DNA from: an uncultured Lentisphaerota bacterium
GTDB lineage: Bacteria; Verrucomicrobiota; Kiritimatiellia; CAIQIC01
DNA length: 33,042 bases
Assembly: GCA_903896925.1 (NCBI GenBank)
Contig: CAITZM010000002.1
Span: 1 to 33,042, forward strand
Reading direction: 5' to 3'
This document shows positions 17,186-25,312 of this stretch, one piece after another (the first letter of the stretch is position 1; every line of letters starts with the position of its first letter). Both the position numbers and the translations under genes were made by a program. The notes under the pieces were generated by a model, which did not search any database, was not told the DNA's origin, and worked only from the letters and a program-made list of their open reading frames with translations.

Positions 17186-20100
17186 ATGAAAAAAACGATC
17201 CTGTTCCTGACGGTGCTGCTGGCGGCTGTGACCGCGCAGGCGCAGTACACGGGTAACTTTCAGACCAACACCATCAGCGGCGTGACCAGCAACTGGGCCG
17301 GTCCTTACCACATCGGCTCCATCAATAATGGCTACACGCGCTCGGACTTTAACGGCCTCATCGTCACGAACGCGGGCAAGCTGTTCATCACCGGGGTGCT
17401 CTACGATGGCGACGGCGTCACCAACTCGGTGCTCGTGACGGGTGCCGGTTCCCTCTTGAGCAGCAGCGGCTCCTGCATTGTCGGCGACGGGGGTACCGGC
17501 AACCATCTGACCATCGAAAATGGCGGCTTTGTCTACAGCGGCAGCTCCGGCATCATCGGCAACAATTACATCGCCAGCGCGAGCTGGGCCCTGGTGACGG
17601 GCGCGGGCAGCATCTGGAGCAACAACGGCGCCCTGTTTGTGTGCAACCACGGGCAGCCCAACACGCTGACGATCGCCAACGGGGGCAAGGTCTATGACAG
17701 CCAGGGTTATATCGGCTACCCGTATGATGCCGCCAACAGCAATGCCGTGGTGGTGACGGGTGCGGGCAGCGTCTGGAGCAACAGCAGCGCCCTGTTTGTG
17801 GGCAACGTCGGGTGGGGCAATTTTGACAATACGCTGACCATCAGCAACGGCGGCACCGTGGTCGCCACCGCGACGGAGATCGCGATCTATAGCGCGCTGA
17901 TCCTGTCCGGGGGCACGTTGGTGGGCAACCTGAGCATCGACCCGGGCGCTTTGGCCACCGGCGGCGGCACGTATGCCGGCGCGGTCACCAACCAGGCGCA
18001 GGGCACCTTGACGCCAGGCGGCGCCACGAACTACTTCACCGGTCCGGCCAGCAGCCTGACGCTGGCCGGCGGCTCCACGAACCGGTTCCAGGTGGGCAGC
18101 GCGGCCCAGCACGGATTGAGCGTGGCGAACGGCCTGGCTTACACCGGCACGGACCAGCCGGTGCTCGCGCTGAACTTGCAAGCGTACAACCAAGGCGCCA
18201 ATGCGACCGGCGCCGTGATCACGCTATACCAGAACCTGGGCCCGAGCGCGTTCGACGGCACCACCCACTGGTTCACCTTGGCCGATGGCGGGCCGGACAA
18301 CGGGTTGAACCTGATGAACGGCACCTCCTTCAAGGCGGTCGGCGGCTCGTCCGCCACCAACGACTTCACGATCTGGTACAACCGCCAGGCCAATGGCGCG
18401 ATCGGCGGCAGCAACATCGTGCTGACGGTGGTCCGGGATGGCTACGCCCTGGTCCAAGGCCTGGCCAATCCGCCGGGCGCGGGAACGGTCGGCGGCGGCG
18501 GCGCGTACCTTGCCGGTGCCAATATCCAGCTGACAGCCGCCGCCTCCAACGGCTGGGTCTTCACCGGCTGGAGCGATGGCGCCACGAATAATCCGTGCAC
18601 CCTCACGGTGCCGGCGACGAACAGCACCTACACGGCGAACTTCGCGCCGACGGCCCTCCTTACGGTGGGCAGCAGCACGAACGTCGGCGGCTCGGTCACG
18701 GGCGGCGGGACGTTCGCGGTGGGCAGCACGAACCAGATCGCGGCGACGGCGTCCAACGGCTGGCTCTTCATCCAATGGAGCGACGGGGTAACGAACAACC
18801 CGCGGTCCGTGGTGGTGACCGAAGGCGGGGCCGCCTACACGGCGAACTTCAGTCAACTGGGCACGGTGAGCACCTTGGCCATTCCGGTCAACGGTGGCAG
18901 CACAACCGGTGACGGTACATATCTCGTGGGGTCCAACATCTCGATCATGGCGACGGCCTCGAACAACTGGCTGTTCACGGGCTGGAACGACGGTGCCACC
19001 AACAACCCCTACACCATAACGGTGCCACCCACGGACATCACCTATACGGCGAACTTCGCTGCTGCGGCGACGGTCACCGTGGAGGTGAACACCAATGCCG
19101 GCGGCAGTGTGACCGGTGGCGGCACCTACTTCGTTGGCAGCAACGTCCTGCTGACCGCGACGGCGTCCAACGGCTGGGCGTTTACAGGCTGGAGCGACGG
19201 TATCCTCACGAATCAATATACGCTCACGGTGCCGGCGACGAACAGCACCTATGCGGCGAACTTCGCGGCCTTGGCAACGCTCACGGTGGGCGCCAACACG
19301 AATGCCGGTGGCTCGGTCACGGGCGGCGGCACCTTCCTGATGGGCAGCACGAACCAGATCGCGGCGACGGCCTCCAACGGCTGGCTCTTCATCCAATGGA
19401 GCGACGGGGTAACGAACAACCCGCGGTCCGTGGTGGTGACCGAAGGCGGCGCAAACTATACCGCCGACTTCACGAATGCGCCCAGCGCGCCTGCGACGGC
19501 GCAGCTCTTCTTCCAGAACGGCGACGGCCTGGTGGCCAGTTGGCTGCTGGCTACGAATGGGAGTTTCGAGGCCGCATGTGTGCTGGGTTCGGCGGGAGCA
19601 TGGCAGCTGATGACCGCTGGCGATATGAATGGCGATGGGGTCAGCGACCTGCTCTTTCAGGATGCCACCGGCAATACCGCCGGCTGGCTGCTCGACACCA
19701 CGGGCACCGTCCGCCGTGTTATCAACTGGGGTAACGTCGGCGGCTGGGAAGTGCGCGCCTGCGCCGACTACAAGGGCGAAGGGCACGACCAAATCTTCTT
19801 CCAATTGCCGAATGGCCTCACGGCCCTCTGGCACATCGACACCAACGGAGTCTTCCAAAGTGCGGAAATGGTCCTTACCAATGCCAGCGACTGGCGGCTT
19901 AGTGCGGCCAGCCCGCACGTCACCGGCGGTCGTGCCGATCTCTATTGGCAGAACGCCGCAGGGCTGGTCGTTGTCTGGCGGCAGAAACCCGGCGGCGTGC
20001 TCGCGCAGGTTGTCGGCAACGCTGACGCCTGGGTCCTCTGCGGTGCGGCGGATCTGGATGGCGACGGCGTCGGTGATCTGCTCTGGCAGACACCCGACGG

Positions 20101-20218
20101 CAACACGGCCGGCTGGTTCATGAGCAGCACCAACACGGCGCGCGCCTGCCTTTCTTGGGGTCACGCGGGCGATTGGAAGCTCAAAGCCGGCGGACAGCGA
20201 ACACGCGCTGTCAGATAG
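17186..20218 (+). CDS. Large exported repeat protein with beta-helix, B-repeats and propeller-like end
   Basis: A 1010-residue secreted protein. ATG 17186 is 8 nt after GAGGA; an ATG at 17180 is too close. The signal peptide ends TAQA. Residues ~50-260 carry T5SS/PEP-CTERM-associated repeats (VVVTGAGSVWSNSSALFVGN, LTISNGG), forming a beta-helix. From residue 422 come five ~69-residue InlB B-type repeats with ASNGWxFTGWSDG cores. Residues ~770-1010 hold FG-GAP-like blades, two with calcium-binding DMNGDG and DLDGDG loops. The C-terminus stops at GGDWKLKAGGQ-like sequence where another blade should begin, and no PEP-CTERM, autotransporter barrel or other anchor is visible. It is likely a surface or extracellular adhesin-like protein; ligand unknown. 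Confidence 0.85.
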   Translation: MKKTILFLTVLLAAVTAQAQYTGNFQTNTISGVTSNWAGPYHIGSINNGYTRSDFNGLIVTNAGKLFITGVLYDGDGVTNSVLVTGAGSLLSSSGSCIVGDGGTGNHLTIENGGFVYSGSSGIIGNNYIASASWALVTGAGSIWSNNGALFVCNHGQPNTLTIANGGKVYDSQGYIGYPYDAANSNAVVVTGAGSVWSNSSALFVGNVGWGNFDNTLTISNGGTVVATATEIAIYSALILSGGTLVGNLSIDPGALATGGGTYAGAVTNQAQGTLTPGGATNYFTGPASSLTLAGGSTNRFQVGSAAQHGLSVANGLAYTGTDQPVLALNLQAYNQGANATGAVITLYQNLGPSAFDGTTHWFTLADGGPDNGLNLMNGTSFKAVGGSSATNDFTIWYNRQANGAIGGSNIVLTVVRDGYALVQGLANPPGAGTVGGGGAYLAGANIQLTAAASNGWVFTGWSDGATNNPCTLTVPATNSTYTANFAPTALLTVGSSTNVGGSVTGGGTFAVGSTNQIAATASNGWLFIQWSDGVTNNPRSVVVTEGGAAYTANFSQLGTVSTLAIPVNGGSTTGDGTYLVGSNISIMATASNNWLFTGWNDGATNNPYTITVPPTDITYTANFAAAATVTVEVNTNAGGSVTGGGTYFVGSNVLLTATASNGWAFTGWSDGILTNQYTLTVPATNSTYAANFAALATLTVGANTNAGGSVTGGGTFLMGSTNQIAATASNGWLFIQWSDGVTNNPRSVVVTEGGANYTADFTNAPSAPATAQLFFQNGDGLVASWLLATNGSFEAACVLGSAGAWQLMTAGDMNGDGVSDLLFQDATGNTAGWLLDTTGTVRRVINWGNVGGWEVRACADYKGEGHDQIFFQLPNGLTALWHIDTNGVFQSAEMVLTNASDWRLSAASPHVTGGRADLYWQNAAGLVVVWRQKPGGVLAQVVGNADAWVLCGAADLDGDGVGDLLWQTPDGNTAGWFMSSTNTARACLSWGHAGDWKLKAGGQRTRAVR
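18449..19483 (+). repeat. Five 207-bp coding repeats with internal block duplication
   Basis: Five repeat units of about 207 bp lie in tandem in the surface-protein gene. Units 2 and 5 share 107 of 108 bases (18721-18828 against 19342-19449), and units 1 and 4 are also nearly identical over part of their length, both at an offset of 621 bp, exactly three units. Unit 3 is more diverged. This points to a recent three-unit duplication or gene conversion. Confidence 0.85.
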
Positions 20219-20246
20219 GCTGCTTTCGCAAATCAACCACACCCGG

Positions 20247-20305
20247 TCCAAAGCCTGGGAAATCCTCCGCGCACGGGTCCAAGCCTTGGAACCTTGCTGT
20301 TATTG
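20247..20305 (+). promoter_or_regulatory. Paired palindromes and promoter of nagA
   Basis: TCCAAAGCCTGGGA (20247-20260, imperfect) and TCCAAGCCTTGGA (20278-20290, perfect 5-bp arms) lie 31 nt apart. TTGGAA at 20286 is followed by CCTTGCTG and a minus-10-like TTATTG (20300-20305). The offset from TTGGAA to the minus-10 is 14 nt, identical to that before the GH32 gene, and the intervening TTGC is also shared. The leader to the nagA start is about 90 nt. Confidence 0.5.
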
Positions 20306-20397
20306 CGTTGAGCCGGCGCACGCCTTCGGGTAAAACGTGCCGTCATGAAAGTGTACATGAACACAACGGGGCTGTTTCACCGCGCCGGGTGCCTCCG

Positions 20398-21378
20398 ATG
20401 CGTCTGAGCTTTCCGGGCTTCTGCGACCTGCAGGTCAACGGCTTCGCGGGCGTGGACTTCAACGATCCGCTCGCGACGCCCGACGGCCTGCGCCGCGCGC
20501 TGGCCGCCCTGCGCGCGACCGGCGTGACGCGCCTGCTGCCGACGCTGATCACCAGCACGTTCGAAAACTTTTCCGCCTGCGCGCAAAAGCTGGTCCGGCT
20601 TGGCGAACCCGCCATCGCAGGGCTGCACATGGAGGGGCCGTACATCGCCGCCGCCGATGGCCCGCGCGGCGCACACTCCCGCGCCCATGTCCACGCGGCG
20701 TCGGTGGCGGACTTCCAGCGGCGGCAGGACGCCGCCGGGGGACGCATTGTCCTCGTCACCCTCGCGCCGGAAGTCGAGGGCGCGCTCCAGCTCATCGAGC
20801 ATCTGGTGGCGCAGCGGGTGCTCGTCGCCATCGGGCACACGGCGGCGACGCCGGCGCAGATCCGCGACGCGGTGCAGGCCGGCGCGACGCTTGCGACGCA
20901 CCTCGGCAACGGTTGCGCAGCGGTGCTGCCGCGCCATCCGAACTGCATCTGGGAGCAGCTCGCGGCGGATGAACTCACGGCGAGCTTCATCGTGGACGGG
21001 CACCATCTGCCGGCCGCGACGGTCAAGGCGATGCTCCGCGCCAAGACGCCGGCCCGCTCGATCCTGGTGACGGATGCGATCGCCGCCGCGGGGTGTCCGC
21101 CCGGCCGGTACCGGCTTGGCGGCGCCGAGGTGGAGCTGAGCGCTGCCGGGCGCGTCGCCGCACCCGGGGCGAGCAACCTCGCCGGTTCGGCGCTGACGCT
21201 GCCCGTGGCGGTGGCCAACACGGTGCGGTTCACCGGGCTGCCGCTGGAGGAGGTGCTGCCGCTGGCTACCACGCAACCGGCGGCGCTGCTGGGCTTGTGT
21301 ATCGCGGGCCGCATCACCGCCGACTGGGACGCGCCGTCCGGCGTCCTGCAGATTCTGACCGTGGACCCGAACCTATGA
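20398..21378 (+). CDS. nagA: N-acetylglucosamine-6-phosphate deacetylase, short form
   Basis: A 326-residue amidohydrolase-superfamily enzyme that removes acetate from GlcNAc-6-phosphate. It starts at MRLSFPGFCDLQVNGFAGVD, the first conserved block of NagA, so the N-terminal beta-sandwich of ~380-residue homologues is missing. Metal and catalytic residues are visible in HMEGPYI, AIGHTAATP, THLGNG, VDGHHLP and LVTDAIAAAG (catalytic Asp). No ribosome site precedes ATG 20398, but a 20-codon frame (20345-20407) overlaps the start and may couple translation. A GTG at 20389 is an alternative start. The next gene overlaps its stop (ATGA). The pair may handle amino sugars from cell wall or chitin. 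Confidence 0.9.
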   Translation: MRLSFPGFCDLQVNGFAGVDFNDPLATPDGLRRALAALRATGVTRLLPTLITSTFENFSACAQKLVRLGEPAIAGLHMEGPYIAAADGPRGAHSRAHVHAASVADFQRRQDAAGGRIVLVTLAPEVEGALQLIEHLVAQRVLVAIGHTAATPAQIRDAVQAGATLATHLGNGCAAVLPRHPNCIWEQLAADELTASFIVDGHHLPAATVKAMLRAKTPARSILVTDAIAAAGCPPGRYRLGGAEVELSAAGRVAAPGASNLAGSALTLPVAVANTVRFTGLPLEEVLPLATTQPAALLGLCIAGRITADWDAPSGVLQILTVDPNL

Positions 21379-22640
21379 ACAAAACACCGATTCCGCACCT
21401 GCGCTGGTGGATTGCCGGCCTGCTCTGTCTGGCCTCGGCGCTCAACTACCTTGACCGCCAGACGCTGTCGGTGCTGATCGGCACCATCAAGATCGACCTC
21501 GGCCTCAACAATGCCGATTACGGGGCGATCAACGCCTGGTTCCTGGCCAGCTATTCCGTCATGTACGCCGTCAGCGGGATTGTCATCGATCGCATCGGCA
21601 CGCGGCGCGGGTTCACGGGATTTGTATCCGGCTGGTCTGTGGCCAATATGCTGCACATCCTTGCCGCCACCGCGGGCCAGTTTTCGTTCTTCCGCTTCCT
21701 GCTCGGCGTGTTCGAGCCGGGGAGTTTCACCGGGGGCATGCGTGCGATCAGCGAGTGGTTCCCGATGCGCGACCGCGCCCTCGCCGTCGGCATCTTCAAC
21801 GCCGGCACCGCCATTGGCTCGATGCTGGCCGCGCCGATCGTCTCCTTCATCGCGGTCCTGTTCAGCTGGCGCGCGGCCTTTCTTGTCACCGGCGGGCTGG
21901 GTTTCGTCTGGGTCCTCGCGTGGCTGCTGCTCTTCAAGCTGCCCAAGGACCACCCGCGGCTGGGGGCAGAGGAGCGCGCGCTGATCCTGGCCGACCGGAG
22001 CGAGGAGCGGGAACAGCCGGTGCCGCTCTCCCGCCTGCTGCGGATGCGCGAGACCTGGGGTTGCGTCCTGGTGCGCATGCTCACGGATCCGATCAGCTAT
22101 TTCCTCCTGTTCTGGATGCCGCTGTATTTTCAGCACAAGCTCGGGTTTGACCTGAAACAGATCGGGATGTTCGGCTGGATTCCCTTCGCCGTGGCTGCGA
22201 TCGGCAACATCTTCGGCGGCGCCCTGCCGCGCTGGCTCATCAGCCGCGGCTGGGAACTCAACCGGGCGCGCAAAACCACGATGCTGGTCATGACCTGCCT
22301 GATGCCGGTGTGCTGTGTGCTGGCGACGCAGGCCGGCAATCCCGCGCTGGCGCTGGCCATCGTGGCCGGGATGATGTTCTGCCACGCGAGCTGGGGCAAC
22401 ATCACCCTGGTCGCGGAAGTCTTCCCCAAAAACGCGGTCGGCACCGTCACCGGTCTCGGCGGCGCCTTGGGCTCGATGATGAGCGCGCTGTCGCAGCTCT
22501 ACATCGGCCGCGTGGTGGATGCCCTGGGGTATGCGCCGATCTTCATCGCCTGCGGGGCCCTGTATATCGTGGCCTTCCTCGTCGTCCATCTGCTGATCCG
22601 CCAGCTCGGCGTCATCCGCCGCATCGATGTAGACGTGTAA
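21375..22640 (+). CDS. MFS transporter, anion:cation symporter (hexuronate) type
   Basis: A 421-residue major facilitator with about twelve membrane helices, an inner-membrane proton-linked symporter. It resembles the ACS family (ExuT/GarP type), shown by the start LNYLDRQTLSVLIGTIKIDLGL, the helix 2-3 loop DRIGTRRGF, and the segment FNAGTAIGSMLAAPIV after RDRALAVG. The start codon overlaps the nagA stop (ATGA), so the two are translationally coupled. Family members carry sugar acids and similar anions; linkage to nagA suggests an amino-sugar or sugar-acid substrate here. The substrate is inference. Confidence 0.88.
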   Translation: MNKTPIPHLRWWIAGLLCLASALNYLDRQTLSVLIGTIKIDLGLNNADYGAINAWFLASYSVMYAVSGIVIDRIGTRRGFTGFVSGWSVANMLHILAATAGQFSFFRFLLGVFEPGSFTGGMRAISEWFPMRDRALAVGIFNAGTAIGSMLAAPIVSFIAVLFSWRAAFLVTGGLGFVWVLAWLLLFKLPKDHPRLGAEERALILADRSEEREQPVPLSRLLRMRETWGCVLVRMLTDPISYFLLFWMPLYFQHKLGFDLKQIGMFGWIPFAVAAIGNIFGGALPRWLISRGWELNRARKTTMLVMTCLMPVCCVLATQAGNPALALAIVAGMMFCHASWGNITLVAEVFPKNAVGTVTGLGGALGSMMSALSQLYIGRVVDALGYAPIFIACGALYIVAFLVVHLLIRQLGVIRRIDVDV

Positions 22641-23020
22641 GCGGTAACCGGGCGCGGGCCTGGCAGCTGGTGTTCGGGTGGGGGGGGCGGCTCGCGCTCT
22701 TGGTCGCTCGCATGGTGCCCCTGATGGGTTTGAGGTGCAGAGCGTAGCCCCCTGCGCAAGATGCGCCTCCCGGTTGTGCTCAGCAGCTGTCCCAGGGCAA
22801 GCCGGCTGCACCCGGAAAGCGACAGAGGGGGGCTGCTCCCTTGAGGTGTGCAACCGGCGTCTATTTCATGGCACCACAGGCGCCGCCTGAAAAGCGGAAG
22901 GCTTGTTCTCCTATACCTATAGCGCTGAAAAGGGGCGCTCTCGTTGGTGTTTGTTTTCTCGAGTCGCCCACGGCTTGCTGCGCCTGCGGTCTCCGCAGCT
23001 GAGGGCGCAGGCTGCCCGGG
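22641..23020. other. Gene-free region with nested inverted repeats
   Basis: No gene is supported between the MFS and isomerase genes, which converge. At 22979-23009 TGCGCC pairs with GGCGCA and encloses TGCGG-TCT-CCGCA, giving a stacked hairpin. An outer inverted repeat pairs TTTGTTTTC near 22950 with GAAAACAAA at 23021-23029. The right outer arm doubles as the T-tract of the minus-strand terminator. A structured RNA is possible but unproven. Confidence 0.4.
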
Positions 23021-23062
23021 GAAAACAAAGCGCCGCGTTTCCAGCTATGGAAAACGCGGCGC
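23021..23062 (-). terminator. Intrinsic terminator of isomerase operon
   Basis: GCGCCGCGTTT (23030-23040) pairs perfectly with AAACGCGGCGC (23052-23062); CCA and TGG extend the stem around a GCTA loop with one bulged base. Read on the minus strand it is followed by TTTGTTTTC. It begins 28 nt after the isomerase stop codon. Confidence 0.85.
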
Positions 23063-23089
23063 GGTGCGCAGCCCGACAGCGGGGCGCGT

Positions 23090-24109
23090 TCAGGATTTGG
23101 CGTTGGCAAAGACGATCTTGGCCTTGGCGCGCAGGGTGGCGATGTAATCTTGCACGGCGCGCTGGCGCTTGGTGTCGATGACGAGCGTGCGGACGCGCTC
23201 CTTGACGTTGGCGTCGTCCAGCTTGAGCGTCGTGGCCAGCGTGTGCTTCTGGACCTGCAGGATGACGAACCCATACTGGGTTTCGACGATGGGTCCGACT
23301 TCGCCTTCCTTCTGCGAAAACGCGGCTTTCTCGAACACCAGGTCGGTCACCTGTCCGCGCCGGAGCGCCGGGAGCTGGCCACCGCGCGTGCGGGTGGGGT
23401 CGTCGGACATGGTGGCGGCCAGTTTGCCGAACTCGGCGCCGGCGAGCAGTTGCTTGCGGATGCCTTCGGCCTTGGCCTTCTTGGCCTTGCGCGCGGCGGC
23501 ATCATCGCTCGGCACGGTGGCGACGAGGATGGTGCGGGCGACGACGTTCTCGGGGATGTTCAGGAGGGTGGGGTTCTCCTTGACGAACTGCTTGAGGTCG
23601 GCATCGGTCGCCGCGGACACGCTCTGGATCTGCTGCTGCACGAGGCGGTTCACCTTGAGCGTGGTGACGATGCTGGTGCGGAACTCGGTCTCGGAGACGT
23701 TGTTGTTCCGCAGGACCGTCTCAAGCGTCGTATTGGTGGGCACCTGCTGCCGGACGTTATTGATGGCGGTGGCGATGTCCTGCGCCGGGACGGCGATCTT
23801 GGCCTGATCGGCTGCGAGACTCAGGAGGTGGCGGACGACGAGCCCGTCCGCGGCTTGCTGCGCTGTGACCTGTCCGGTGCCGGCCTGCTGCAACCGCTGC
23901 ATCTCAGCGAAGATATGACCCCACGTGATGACGAACCCATCGACCGTGACAGCCGTGGCCTTGGGGTCGGGGCGCGCCGTGGACACCTGATCCGCCGGAC
24001 CGGAAACAGGCGTAGAGGCTTCGGTCTTTTTCTTGCCGCAGGCGCTCAGCCCAAGGGTGAGCGCGAGAGCGACGAAGACGGCTGGGCATAGAGATCTCAG
24101 GATTTTCAT
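23090..24109 (-). CDS. Parvulin-type peptidyl-prolyl isomerase lipoprotein (SurA/PpiC-like)
   Basis: A 339-residue lipoprotein; the signal peptide ends LSAC, a canonical lipobox, followed by a charged linker. Residues ~50-180 form a SurA-N-like helical chaperone domain (TVDGFVITWGHIFAEMQRL... AADQAKIAVPAQDIATAI). The parvulin domain spans ~190-300, with family motifs ILVATVP, FGKLAATMSDDPTRTRGGQLPALRRGQ and VGPIVETQYGFVILQVQ. It is likely a periplasmic folding catalyst or chaperone for outer-membrane proteins. It is last in a minus-strand cluster and ends in an intrinsic terminator. The upstream ribosome site is weak (GAAAGAAA). Confidence 0.9.
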   Translation of the reverse strand: MKILRSLCPAVFVALALTLGLSACGKKKTEASTPVSGPADQVSTARPDPKATAVTVDGFVITWGHIFAEMQRLQQAGTGQVTAQQAADGLVVRHLLSLAADQAKIAVPAQDIATAINNVRQQVPTNTTLETVLRNNNVSETEFRTSIVTTLKVNRLVQQQIQSVSAATDADLKQFVKENPTLLNIPENVVARTILVATVPSDDAAARKAKKAKAEGIRKQLLAGAEFGKLAATMSDDPTRTRGGQLPALRRGQVTDLVFEKAAFSQKEGEVGPIVETQYGFVILQVQKHTLATTLKLDDANVKERVRTLVIDTKRQRAVQDYIATLRAKAKIVFANAKS

Positions 24110-24124
24110 AGCGTTTCTTTCGGG

Positions 24125-24307
24125 TTAGGGAGGGGTGAAGCCGGGGATCGAGGGCGCTGTTTCCCACGGCTGCTGCATATTCCAAGGAAGATCGGAATCG
24201 CGGTTCGGCGTGGCGCAACCGGTGGCGCACCAAGCTAGCGCCAGCGCCAGCAAACAGGGGCGGAAAAGGGGGCAGCGCTTTTTCGGACAACTCAAGGCTT
24301 CAGCCAT
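24125..24307 (-). CDS. Small lipoprotein
   Basis: A 60-residue lipoprotein. A positively charged start (MAEALSCPKKRCP) leads to a hydrophobic segment and the lipobox ATGC. The mature part is only about 30 residues, with a Pro/Trp-rich pattern SDLPWNMQQPWETAPSIPG that is recognisable from similar small lipoproteins in Verrucomicrobiota and some proteobacteria. The start overlaps the end of the tiny membrane-protein gene upstream by 16 nt, so translation is probably coupled. No function is known. Confidence 0.7.
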   Translation of the reverse strand: MAEALSCPKKRCPLFRPCLLALALAWCATGCATPNRDSDLPWNMQQPWETAPSIPGFTPP

Positions 24308-24420
24308 ACGGACGGCTCCGCGCGGAAAAACAGGAATTCCAACACCTGCAACGCGATCAGGCCCACGCTGATGAGCACGACGACCAAGGCCAGCCAGCCG
24401 GCGGCTTTAGTAGAGAACAC
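24292..24420 (-). CDS. Tiny single-pass membrane protein
   Basis: A predicted 42-residue protein starting at GTG 24420, chosen because GAGGAGG lies just upstream on the minus strand; a longer frame begins inside the preceding gene without a site. It is almost all one membrane helix (AAGWLALVVVLISVGLIALQVLEFLFF) with a short tail. It overlaps both neighbours (14 nt with the coiled-coil gene, 16 nt with the lipoprotein gene), the pattern of a coupled operon. Function unknown. Confidence 0.6.
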   Translation of the reverse strand: MFSTKAAGWLALVVVLISVGLIALQVLEFLFFRAEPSVWLKP

Positions 24421-25252
24421 GGTCGCCCTCCTCGATGATCGCATTGGGCGCGGTGTAGTCGGCCAGGATATCCGCAATCGCCACCTTCTTGTGGACGATG
24501 CCGATGCGGACGCGGCCCAGCAGGTTGGTCCCGCGGTGAATCATCATTTCCGCGTTCGGCCAGAGACCGTTGTCGCGGCCGATATCGATCACCGCAAACT
24601 TCCAGTCCTTGCTGACGGCGAGAATCTTGCCGTTCGTGCCCTTGGGCGGGTTCGCATTGCCGTGACCGAGCTGCATGTTCAGGTCCTTGATCGTCAGGTC
24701 GCGGTCCTTGATCTGGGCGTGCAGCTCCGTGTTCTGCGTTTCGCCTGCGGCGATCTTCTTGTTCGCCTCGGCCACCTGGCCTTCGAGCGCGGTCTTCTCG
24801 CTCTCGAGCCCGGTGATCTTGTTGCCCTTCTCGACGAGCTCGGTGTCCCGCTTGGCGACCGTGTCCTTCAGGCCGGTGATCTCGGTGTTGGCCGTGGCGA
24901 GCTGGGTCTTGGTGGTGCCCAGTTCAGCTTCGGTCTTGGCGAGCTTGTCCTTCGTGTCCGCGAGGTTCTTCTTGGTCTCCTGCAGCGTTTCGTAGGTGTG
25001 CACGGCGAACGCATTCAAGTCCTTGAGGGGCTTGTCGATGGCGGCCAGCGTTTCCTTGGTATCCGCCTTCATGTGGTCCGCCGTGAGCTTGTCGTAGTGC
25101 AGCGTCTTGGAAAGCAAGAGGTGCGATTCCTCAAGCTTTTGGGTACGCGCCTTGAGCACCTCGCGCTGGAGGAAGAGCTTGATGCCCAACCCCAATGCGA
25201 CGCCGCTCAAAATCAAAATCAACAGCACCAACCAACGTAGTGCCTTTGCCAT
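24407..25252 (-). CDS. Membrane-anchored coiled-coil protein
   Basis: A 281-residue protein. ATG 25252 follows AAGGAG; upstream in-frame starts lack a site. One N-terminal membrane helix (ALRWLVLLILILSGVALGLG) is followed by a long coiled coil (~30-195) full of Lys, Glu, Thr and Leu heptads. A compact C-terminal beta domain follows (GKILAVSKDWKFAVIDIG... NLLGRVRIGIV... EEGDRVLY), reminiscent of the FlgT C-terminal fold. It is probably a periplasmic or inner-membrane scaffold. It heads a cluster with a tiny membrane protein, a small lipoprotein and a periplasmic isomerase, so an envelope role is likely. No named family was recognised. Confidence 0.8.
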   Translation of the reverse strand: MAKALRWLVLLILILSGVALGLGIKLFLQREVLKARTQKLEESHLLLSKTLHYDKLTADHMKADTKETLAAIDKPLKDLNAFAVHTYETLQETKKNLADTKDKLAKTEAELGTTKTQLATANTEITGLKDTVAKRDTELVEKGNKITGLESEKTALEGQVAEANKKIAAGETQNTELHAQIKDRDLTIKDLNMQLGHGNANPPKGTNGKILAVSKDWKFAVIDIGRDNGLWPNAEMMIHRGTNLLGRVRIGIVHKKVAIADILADYTAPNAIIEEGDRVLY

Positions 25253-25282
25253 ATGTGCTCCTTCGCTGCAAAAGTTGAGCAG

Positions 25283-25312
25283 AAAATACTCTCCGTCGCG
25301 GCGCACTGTCAA
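25283..25312 (-). promoter_or_regulatory. Sigma-70 promoter of coiled-coil operon
   Basis: On the minus strand a perfect TTGACA (25307-25312) is followed after 18 nt by TATTTT (25283-25288). The minus-10 is 30 nt before the coiled-coil gene start. Confidence 0.65.

Noticed and set aside
17186..20218. Reading the surface-protein repeats as a CRISPR-like array
   Set aside because: Units are 207 bp, in frame and coding; no short repeats with unique spacers exist anywhere in the window.
18224..20251. Open frame of 675 codons antisense to the surface protein
   Set aside because: Repeats mirror those of the plus-strand gene; composition is that of an antisense shadow.
22641..23089. Small plus-strand open frames in the MFS-isomerase gap
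   Set aside because: They overlap hairpins and the terminator, lack ribosome sites and have no protein-like pattern.
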